Source: GCA-2716945 sp964342835
GTDB taxonomy: Bacteria > Pseudomonadota > Gammaproteobacteria > GCA-002705445 > GCA-002716945
Reading direction: 5' to 3'
NCBI GenBank assembly: GCA_964342835.1
Contig: CAYFGJ010000009.1
Span: forward strand, 1-19,157
Length of the DNA stretch: 19,157 nucleotides
Shown here: positions 13,886 through 19,157 of the stretch, piece by piece
How positions within the stretch are numbered: position 1 is the stretch's first letter
Layout: every line of letters begins with the position of its first letter
Notes under the pieces: generated by a model
Told to the model about the DNA's origin: nothing
The model's input: the letters and a program-made list of their open reading frames with translations, nothing else
Database searches by the model: none
Translations under genes and position numbers: made by a program

Positions 13886-14516
13886 AGTATTTCATTATCT
13901 CAAATATATGATTTAACTCTAATTTAGGATTTAATGAATCATAAATATTTGAAATCATTGCAATCATACTCGGATTTTTCTTCATTACTTCAATTATATT
14001 ATAGCAATTAATACCACCTATCGCACATATTGGTATTTTGATTTTTTCTTTGGCATTATATAACGTGTCTAGACTACAAGTAGTTGCATTTTTTTTTGTA
14101 TTAGAATGATATATGGAACCAAACGAAACATAGTCTGCCCCATTTTTCTCTGCCCATATAGCTTTATCAATTGAGTTATAACAAGATACGCCAATTATAA
14201 TTTTTTTACCTAAATATTTTCTAGCTTCTATTAAATTTATATCATTAGAACCAATGTGTAGACCAGCACCATCAACATATTTTAATAATTCATAGTTATT
14301 ATTTAAAATAAATTTTACATCTCTATCCATACATTCTCGATGAATTGATTTAATGAGATATTTTCTTCTTTTGAAAGATAGATTTGATGGTCTAAATTGA
14401 ATAATCTTTATATCTGAATTTATAAGGTCTTTTGTAATATTAATAAAATCTAAATCAGATTTATATTGTGATGTTGTAATTGGATATAAACCGTTTAAAA
14501 TATTATTTTTTTTCAT
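13860..14516 (-). CDS. thiE: thiamine-phosphate synthase-like (ThiE/TenI superfamily) protein
   Basis: This is a 218-residue TIM-barrel protein of the ThiE/TenI superfamily. ThiE joins HMP-PP to thiazole phosphate to make thiamine phosphate. Family features are GLYPITT at 9-15, ADYVSFGSIYHSNTKK around 127-142 (canonical GADYvafGxxxxSxTK), and PICAIGGIN at 162-170. Two conserved positions deviate. The QxRxK motif reads QFRPS (40-44), lacking the lysine, and the IND motif reads LNNN (71-74), replacing the Mg-binding Asp with Asn. The second acidic residue (D92) is kept. TenI-type proteins show similar losses, so a TenI-like or degenerate role is possible. Location upstream of hemL and opposite rubredoxin is the usual gammaproteobacterial thiE context. 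No thiD is present in between. Confidence 0.78.
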   Translation of the reverse strand: MKKNNILNGLYPITTSQYKSDLDFINITKDLINSDIKIIQFRPSNLSFKRRKYLIKSIHRECMDRDVKFILNNNYELLKYVDGAGLHIGSNDINLIEARKYLGKKIIIGVSCYNSIDKAIWAEKNGADYVSFGSIYHSNTKKNATTCSLDTLYNAKEKIKIPICAIGGINCYNIIEVMKKNPSMIAMISNIYDSLNPKLELNHIFEIMKYYEKIKSSI

Positions 14517-14579
14517 AGATAAGTAAAATTATTAATTGGGTTTATTAATTATATATGAGAAACTACACTTTATAAAATT
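14517..14579. promoter_or_regulatory. divergent thiE/rubredoxin promoter region
   Basis: A 63-base spacer between divergent genes. On the minus strand TATAAT at 14548-14553 would give thiE a leader of about 25 bases. On the plus strand TATATA at 14550-14555 would give rubredoxin a leader of about 18 bases. No clear -35 is visible for either. No thiamine-pyrophosphate riboswitch could fit in so short a leader. Confidence 0.35.
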
Positions 14580-14750
14580 ATGAAAAAATATCTTTGTCTA
14601 ATTTGTGGCCTAATATATGATGAGAACGAAGGTTGGCCTGAAGATGGCATAAAACCTGGAACAAAATGGAAAGATATACCTGATGATTGGGTATGTCCTG
14701 AATGTGGAGCCACTAAATCTGATTTTGATATGATAGAAATTCAAAATTAG
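14580..14750 (+). CDS. rubA: rubredoxin
   Basis: This small 56-residue one-iron electron carrier has all family marks: [18 protein letters not shown], the central [19 protein letters not shown], and a short acidic tail. The four iron ligands are C6, C9, C39 and C42 in CxxCG and CPxCG motifs. Aromatic residues Y4, Y13, W30 and W37 lie at the usual core positions. Rubredoxin divergent from thiE-hemL is a known gammaproteobacterial arrangement. Its partner (rubredoxin reductase or an oxygenase) is not in the window. There is no Shine-Dalgarno before the ATG. Its TAG stop is in the same frame as the following MATE gene, whose start follows two codons later, so the two are almost certainly co-transcribed. 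Confidence 0.95.
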   Translation: MKKYLCLICGLIYDENEGWPEDGIKPGTKWKDIPDDWVCPECGATKSDFDMIEIQN

Positions 14751-14756
14751 GTAAAT

Positions 14757-16070
14757 TTGTTGAAAACAATCTTTTCAGATATTGATGCTAAAACTCTTGC
14801 AATAGCCTTACCACTGATTTTATCTAATATCACAATTCCACTTGTTGGGTTTGTTGATAATGCAGTTGTTGGTCATCTTGGTTCACCTATATATTTGGGT
14901 GCCGTTGGTATCGGTTCGATAGTGATAAGCTATATTTTATTTAGCTTTGGTTTTATTAAATCTGTAACTGCAAGTTTTACATCACAGCATGAAGGTAGTA
15001 GTGATAAAAAAAATCTTTTATTAACCCTTTATCAAATACTTATTATTTCTTCTATTATTTCATTATTAATTTTATCAGCAAAAAATTACATAATTAATTT
15101 TTCCTTAGAATTATTTGATGCAGCTGAAGATGTCAAAATAAATAGTGAAATATATCTTTCTATTCGAATTTTTTCAGTTCCTGCCATATTTTTAAGAGAT
15201 ATTTTAATTGGATATTATATAGGTTTGCAAAAAACAAAAAGAGCAATGTTTATTGTTATTTTTATAAATGTTTTTAATGCAATCCTTGATTATTATTTTG
15301 TTTTAGTTTTAGGATATGGGGTTTCAGGAGTTGCAATTGCATCAGTTATAGCTGAGTATTCAATTCTTGTTTTTGTGTATTTAGCTTTTGTAAACGAAAA
15401 TATATTAACTAATTATAAATTTAAAATTAACGATATATTCAATTGGAATACAATAAAAGAAAAAATATTATTTAATACTAACATGTTTATAAGATCACTT
15501 ATTTTAATGACGTGTTTTGCATACTTTATGAAAATTAGTACAGAATATGGCGTTGTCATACTTGCAGCTAATACAATTTTATTAAACTTTTTCTTTATTT
15601 TTTCATATGGTTTAGATGGTTTTGCACATGCATCTGAAACTATGATAGGTAATTCAATTGGTAAAAAAGATTATTCTTATGTAAAGAAATCTATCATATC
15701 TACTGGTAAATTATCTTTAATATTATTAATTTTATATTTACTATTTTTTATAATACTTGAAGATTCTATATTAAATGTTGTGACTGATATTGTATCAGTA
15801 AAAGAATCAGCATTGATTTTTTCTATATGGTTATATTTGATTTTTGTAGCAGGCACATTTGCTTTTTGGTTAGATGGTGTATTTATAGGAGCTATGCAGC
15901 ATATAATAATGAGAAATATAATGATAATATCAGGTTCAATTTTTTTCTTTTTAGTTATTTTTCTTGATTCGTATCAGAATCATGGTTTATGGTTATCATT
16001 TCTAATATTTTTTGCTTCTAGAAGCTTTTTTCTATTGATAGCACTGAAGCATTATTTATCAAAAATTTAA
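14757..16070 (+). CDS. MATE family efflux transporter, DinF-like
   Basis: This is a 437-residue inner-membrane protein with about twelve hydrophobic helices. MATE transporters expel cationic drugs or metabolites using Na+ or H+ gradients. The N-terminal block LAIALPLILSNITIPLVGFV, then DNAVVGHLGSPIYLGAVGIGS, is characteristic of the DinF subgroup, and a second-half counterpart is seen in the ANTILLNFFFIFSYGLDGFAHASETMIG region. The start is a TTG: two TTG codons (14757 and 14760) follow the rubredoxin stop, the first methionine is over 150 residues in, and the first transmembrane segment starts soon after. AGG at 14749-14751 can serve as ribosome binding site for either. The substrate is unknown, and its co-transcription with rubredoxin is unexplained. 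Confidence 0.9.
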   Translation: MLKTIFSDIDAKTLAIALPLILSNITIPLVGFVDNAVVGHLGSPIYLGAVGIGSIVISYILFSFGFIKSVTASFTSQHEGSSDKKNLLLTLYQILIISSIISLLILSAKNYIINFSLELFDAAEDVKINSEIYLSIRIFSVPAIFLRDILIGYYIGLQKTKRAMFIVIFINVFNAILDYYFVLVLGYGVSGVAIASVIAEYSILVFVYLAFVNENILTNYKFKINDIFNWNTIKEKILFNTNMFIRSLILMTCFAYFMKISTEYGVVILAANTILLNFFFIFSYGLDGFAHASETMIGNSIGKKDYSYVKKSIISTGKLSLILLILYLLFFIILEDSILNVVTDIVSVKESALIFSIWLYLIFVAGTFAFWLDGVFIGAMQHIIMRNIMIISGSIFFFLVIFLDSYQNHGLWLSFLIFFASRSFFLLIALKHYLSKI

Positions 16071-16094
16071 ATTATTATATTTTAATAATAATTT
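16069..16094 (+). other. A/T-only inverted repeat after the MATE gene
   Basis: AAATTATTA (16069-16077) is perfectly complementary to TAATAATTT (16086-16094) around an 8-base loop, starting inside the stop codon. Without any G:C pair, and without a following T run, it is at best a weak 3'-end stabiliser. It may simply reflect base composition. Confidence 0.25.
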
Positions 16095-16097
16095 GAT

Positions 16098-16156
16098 TTG
16101 TTATTAACATATAATTTAAATATGATATATTGACTTAACACTTCATTTTTAAGGAG
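16098..16156 (+). promoter_or_regulatory. promoter and ribosome binding site of the ferredoxin gene
   Basis: TTGTTA (16098-16103) and TATGAT (16121-16126) are separated by exactly 17 bp, predicting a start near 16133 and a leader of about 31 bases. AAGGAG (16151-16156), a near-perfect Shine-Dalgarno, lies 7 bases before the ATG. This is the best-formed plus-strand expression signal in the window. Confidence 0.68.
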
Positions 16157-16163
16157 AAAATAA

Positions 16164-16505
16164 ATGGTATTTGGACTTTTCAAGAAGAAAGAGCCCGTTA
16201 CAGTAACGGTTAAAAGTACTGGTGAAACATTTAAATGCGAACCAAATGAATTATTAATGAAAGCAGCCTTCAAAGCTAAGATAGCTTGGCCACATTCATG
16301 TAAGGTTGGAAGTTGTGGATCATGTAGAGCAATTATTGTTGAAGGTGAAGGTAGATATCCGGCAAGCCCATGTGATCCTACTGCTTTATTGCATAAAGAA
16401 GAGATGGATAATGGAATGGTAATAGCTTGTCAATGGACGCCAACAACAGATATTGTTGTAGATGTTGAAGTTGGTAAAGAAGGTGACAAAAGAGGCCCGA
16501 TATAA
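16164..16505 (+). CDS. plant-type [2Fe-2S] ferredoxin
   Basis: This is a 113-residue soluble electron carrier. The cluster ligands are C46, C51, C54 (CKVGSCGSC) and C89 (VIACQ), the CX4CX2C...C pattern of plant-type ferredoxins. The sequence around PHSCKVGSCGSCRAIIVEG resembles stand-alone ferredoxins and the ferredoxin domains of oxygenase reductases more than the Isc-type Fdx. The N-terminus MVFGLFKKKE is short and basic with no signal peptide. The gene is transcribed alone from a well-formed promoter with a strong ribosome binding site, so abundant expression is expected. Its redox partner is not in the window. Its TAA stop directly abuts the stop codon of the convergent acyltransferase gene. 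Confidence 0.93.
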   Translation: MVFGLFKKKEPVTVTVKSTGETFKCEPNELLMKAAFKAKIAWPHSCKVGSCGSCRAIIVEGEGRYPASPCDPTALLHKEEMDNGMVIACQWTPTTDIVVDVEVGKEGDKRGPI

Positions 16506-17270
16506 TCAGGTTAAATTATTTAAAGATTGCTTAACATCATCTGCAGACAATTTTGCTATTTCAGAAGCATCTAAGTTTTTTGTATTAATTGTTTTTCCAA
16601 AATTAACTAGTACAATAGTTGATACTCTACCAAGACAAATAATGCCAGTTTTAAAAAGTGTTCTAGAATCATCTGGATTTGCCACATCATTGTCTGAATC
16701 AAGGTCTTGAGGATATTTTTTTGGATATCTGATTGAAATAGGTTGAATCTCAAGATCTGATTTGGAAATTGAATGTAATAGCTTACTATGAAATTTTTTG
16801 ATTGATAACCCATCACCAATTCTTCCTTCAGGAAAAAACATTATTTTGTAATCATTAAACAAATACTCTTTTATTGAAGATATCATTTTATCAGAGGATT
16901 CTTTATAGCCTCTCTGAATAAAAAGATTTCCAGATTTAGAAGTTAGGTATCCAACTATAGGCCAACTCTTGATTTCAGATTTAGCAATGAAGCAGACCGG
17001 TAGAATAGAGTTCAAAACCATAATATCAAGAAAGCTAACATGATTAGAAGCATAACAATTAGAAGATTTATTTTTATTTCCTTTGACTATTATTTTTAAG
17101 CCAAATATAAAAACTAATATTTTCATCCAAATCACAACTATAGAAAAATGATTTTTTGTAAGTTTTAATTTTTTTGGGAAAAAAATTAATACAATCATTC
17201 CTAGCAATACATGAACAATTAAAATAGGGAATCTTAAAAAAATTAGTAAACACTTCATAATAAAACCCAT
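16506..17270 (-). CDS. 1-acyl-sn-glycerol-3-phosphate acyltransferase (PlsC-like)
   Basis: This is a 254-residue membrane-associated acyltransferase of the LPLAT family, which acylates lysophosphatidate to phosphatidate or similar lysolipids. A hydrophobic N-terminal segment spans about 5-32. The catalytic HX4D motif is NHVSFLD (H77, D82). Motif II is GNLFIQRG, motif III is FFPEGRIGDG (FPEGR at 146-150), and PISIRYP fits motif IV. The ATG follows directly on the stop of the upstream DUF255 gene; a second ATG at 17258 is possible. No Shine-Dalgarno is seen at either, so translation is probably coupled. Its 3' end abuts the ferredoxin stop. The exact acceptor (PlsC, or an ornithine-lipid OlsA-type enzyme) cannot be decided. 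Confidence 0.87.
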   Translation of the reverse strand: MGFIMKCLLIFLRFPILIVHVLLGMIVLIFFPKKLKLTKNHFSIVVIWMKILVFIFGLKIIVKGNKNKSSNCYASNHVSFLDIMVLNSILPVCFIAKSEIKSWPIVGYLTSKSGNLFIQRGYKESSDKMISSIKEYLFNDYKIMFFPEGRIGDGLSIKKFHSKLLHSISKSDLEIQPISIRYPKKYPQDLDSDNDVANPDDSRTLFKTGIICLGRVSTIVLVNFGKTINTKNLDASEIAKLSADDVKQSLNNLT

Positions 17271-19157
17271 CTATTTTTTAGATAATTCCTGAATTAATGC
17301 ATCAAAACTTTTAATTGGTTCTAAACAATTAAAACCCTCACAAACATATGCAGTAAAATCACCCAAAGGTTTTTTATCAATAAGTGATTGCGGGATATCA
17401 TTATCTTTATCACCAATAAAATAAAAAGACATTTCTGATAAATTAAAAACTTTTTTTCTGTAATTTTCAATATTTTCACGTGAGCATCTAATAATTATAA
17501 ATTTTTTAAAAACAAGTAAATTTTTTGAGGCTAAAAGTAAGCTTGCATGTGATGTATTAGATTTTTGTACAGAATCAGATGCAGACAAAAGAGCTTTTTT
17601 TGAATATTCTATATATTCTTGATTGCCTTCTAAAAAACCTAATTCTGATAGAGATTCTATTGCAATACTGTTTCCAGCAGGTAGTGATTCATCCATATAA
17701 GTTTGAGGTCGATAGATAAGTTTTTCATGATGTGTTGAGGTAAAATAAAATCCACCATCTTTATGATTTTGGAAGTCTTTGATTAATATATCTGCAAGAT
17801 TTTTTGCAAAATAAAAATTATCTGAGTTCCATTCAATTTTTAATAATTCAAGATTGGCTTTGAGTAAAAAGGCATAATCATCAAGATATCCTTTAAAACA
17901 AGGTTTTTCATTAAAGCATGCATATAATTGATTTCCATCCCAAAGTGTTTTTTTAATAAAATTAAAACATTTTACTGCTGCTGAAAAAAACTTATCATTC
18001 TCTGTTATCTTGTAAGCATCTATAAGGCCAATAATTGCTAATGCATTCCAAGAAACTAAAATTTTTTTATCAGTATTTGGAGCTATTCTTTTATTTCTTA
18101 TTTTTAATAATTTTTCATTTATTTCTTTTATTTTTTTTTCATTTTTAAGAAAAAACTTTTCACATTCCTGAGTAACATGAAAATGATATTTGTCCTCAAA
18201 ATTAGGCTTATCATCAACAAAGTAACTATTTTTTATTACTTCAAATTCATCATCATTCAAAATTGATTTTAATTCTTTCTTTTCCCATATATAATATTTG
18301 CCTTCAACATGCTCTGAATCTGCATCAATTGTAGAATAAATACCTCCACTCTCATCCTGCATTTCATTTACTATCCAATTCGAGGTCTGATTAATACGTT
18401 TTAGAAAAATTGGATTAGATGTCATTTGATATGCTTTACTCAGTAACGTAACTAGCGGTCCATTATCATACAGCATTTTTTCAAAATGAGGAATCATCCA
18501 GAGGTCATCGATAGAGTATCTAAAAAAACCACCGTCTAGATGATCAAAAATTCCACTTAAGCACATTCTATTGAGCGTATGAAAAGTAGATTTGAGAGAA
18601 TCATTGTCATCAGTAATAGAGTTGAGGAGAAAGAGTAAATTATAAGTCTGTGGAAACTTAGGAGCAGAACCAAAGCCTCCATGCATTTTATCGATACTAT
18701 TAATTAAATCTATCTTAGTTCTATTTATCAATTCAAGATTAATTATTTCATTATCTTTATTTTTTTTGCTTAAGTTTTGGAAAATTTCTGTAATAGTGAT
18801 GTTCTGATCTTCTATATCTTTTTGTCGAGTAGCATAGAATTCATTAACACGTTTCAAAATATCTTTAAATGATGGCAAGCCATACCTTTGTTCATTAGGA
18901 AAGTAAGTTCCTGCAAAAAAAGGAAATTTATTAGGTGACATAAAAATAGTCAACGGCCAGCCACCGGTTTTACCTGTTATAATAGATTGTGACATTTGAT
19001 ATACCTTATCTAAATCTGGTCTTTCTTCTCTATCAACTTTAATGTTAATAAAATACTTATTCATTATTTCTGCTGTTTTCGAATCTTCGAATGATTCTTG
19101 GGCCATTACATGACACCAATGACATGCTGAATATCCAATTGATAATAATATAGGTTT
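17271..19157 (-). CDS. thioredoxin-domain protein of the DUF255/YyaL (SPATA20) family, 5'-truncated by the window edge
   Basis: The frame is open to the window end, giving 628 visible residues of a family usually near 680. About 45 N-terminal residues are missing. The first visible segment, KPILLSIGYSACHWCHVMAQ, contains the hallmark CHWCH redox motif, so the ATG at 19106 is internal. SFEDSKTAEIMNKYFINIKV and DREERPDLDKVY complete the thioredoxin-like domain. The rest is an alpha/alpha-barrel-like region with APKFPQTYNLL, GGFFRYSIDDLWMIPHFEKM, DADSEHVEGKYYIW and LPAGNSIA. The end keeps CEGFNC, the C-terminal Cys pair. The biochemical function of the family is not established; a redox or glycan-related role has been guessed. 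It precedes and abuts plsC, forming a likely two-gene unit. Confidence 0.93.
   Translation of the reverse strand, partial: KPILLSIGYSACHWCHVMAQESFEDSKTAEIMNKYFINIKVDREERPDLDKVYQMSQSIITGKTGGWPLTIFMSPNKFPFFAGTYFPNEQRYGLPSFKDILKRVNEFYATRQKDIEDQNITITEIFQNLSKKNKDNEIINLELINRTKIDLINSIDKMHGGFGSAPKFPQTYNLLFLLNSITDDNDSLKSTFHTLNRMCLSGIFDHLDGGFFRYSIDDLWMIPHFEKMLYDNGPLVTLLSKAYQMTSNPIFLKRINQTSNWIVNEMQDESGGIYSTIDADSEHVEGKYYIWEKKELKSILNDDEFEVIKNSYFVDDKPNFEDKYHFHVTQECEKFFLKNEKKIKEINEKLLKIRNKRIAPNTDKKILVSWNALAIIGLIDAYKITENDKFFSAAVKCFNFIKKTLWDGNQLYACFNEKPCFKGYLDDYAFLLKANLELLKIEWNSDNFYFAKNLADILIKDFQNHKDGGFYFTSTHHEKLIYRPQTYMDESLPAGNSIAIESLSELGFLEGNQEYIEYSKKALLSASDSVQKSNTSHASLLLASKNLLVFKKFIIIRCSRENIENYRKKVFNLSEMSFYFIGDKDNDIPQSLIDKKPLGDFTAYVCEGFNCLEPIKSFDALIQELSKK

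Noticed and set aside
16462..16710. An 82-codon plus-strand frame spanning the ferredoxin/plsC junction.
   Set aside because: It runs through the end of ferredoxin in another frame and antisense to plsC, and no family motif is present.
1..19157. A defence island, prophage, integron, CRISPR array or transposon.
   Set aside because: No transposase, integrase, repeat-spacer array, toxin-antitoxin pair or restriction gene is seen. All genes fit conserved housekeeping neighbourhoods, with no obvious base-composition break.

Overview
The window is a compact, strongly AT-rich (roughly 70% A+T by eye) bacterial chromosome segment made almost entirely of housekeeping genes. Gene content and order point to a gammaproteobacterium: rplM-rpsI, rpiA divergent from ilvA, a ZapA/ZapB-like pair divergent from pepP-ubiH-ubiF-type hydroxylase, and thiE-hemL divergent from rubredoxin are all arrangements known from that class. 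Low G+C, tiny or negative gaps and absence of mobile DNA suggest a streamlined, probably marine lineage (SAR86- or SUP05-like). I cannot fix the genus from sequence alone.

Layout: 1-748 carries the end of rplM and rpsI. 738-1403 (minus) is rpiA, and 1472-2998 (plus) is ilvA, closed by a GC-rich hairpin. 3074-4504 (minus) holds a ZapB-like coiled-coil gene, zapA, an EVE-domain gene and, under its own signals, a very basic histone H1-like protein. 4597-8315 (plus) is an overlapping pepP-ubiH-ubiF-like operon. 8262-9050 (minus) is a TauE/SafE permease. 9171-12624 (plus) is a three-gene cassette for serine-glyoxylate aminotransferase, hydroxypyruvate reductase and glycerate 2-kinase. 12599-14516 (minus) is thiE-hemL. 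14580-16070 (plus) is rubredoxin plus a MATE transporter. 16164-16505 is a [2Fe-2S] ferredoxin with its own promoter. 16506-19157 (minus) is a DUF255/YyaL-type protein, cut by the window end, followed by a PlsC-type acyltransferase.

Functional links: the 9171-12624 cassette takes serine plus glyoxylate to glycine plus hydroxypyruvate, then glycerate, then 2-phosphoglycerate, i.e. the lower part of a serine cycle or a glyoxylate-salvage route. The two flavoprotein hydroxylases belong to ubiquinone biosynthesis. hemL feeds tetrapyrrole synthesis and thiE thiamine synthesis. ZapA and the ZapB-like protein belong to the division-ring machinery.

I found no mobile element, CRISPR array, tRNA or rRNA, and no convincing new multi-gene system. 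The oddest items are the histone-like protein built from only seven amino-acid types, an apparently leaderless zapB-like promoter, active-site substitutions in ThiE and in both Ubi hydroxylases, and a pattern in which four of five convergent gene pairs overlap or abut. No stretch over about 300 bases lacks a gene; the longest gap is 160 bases (3392-3551).
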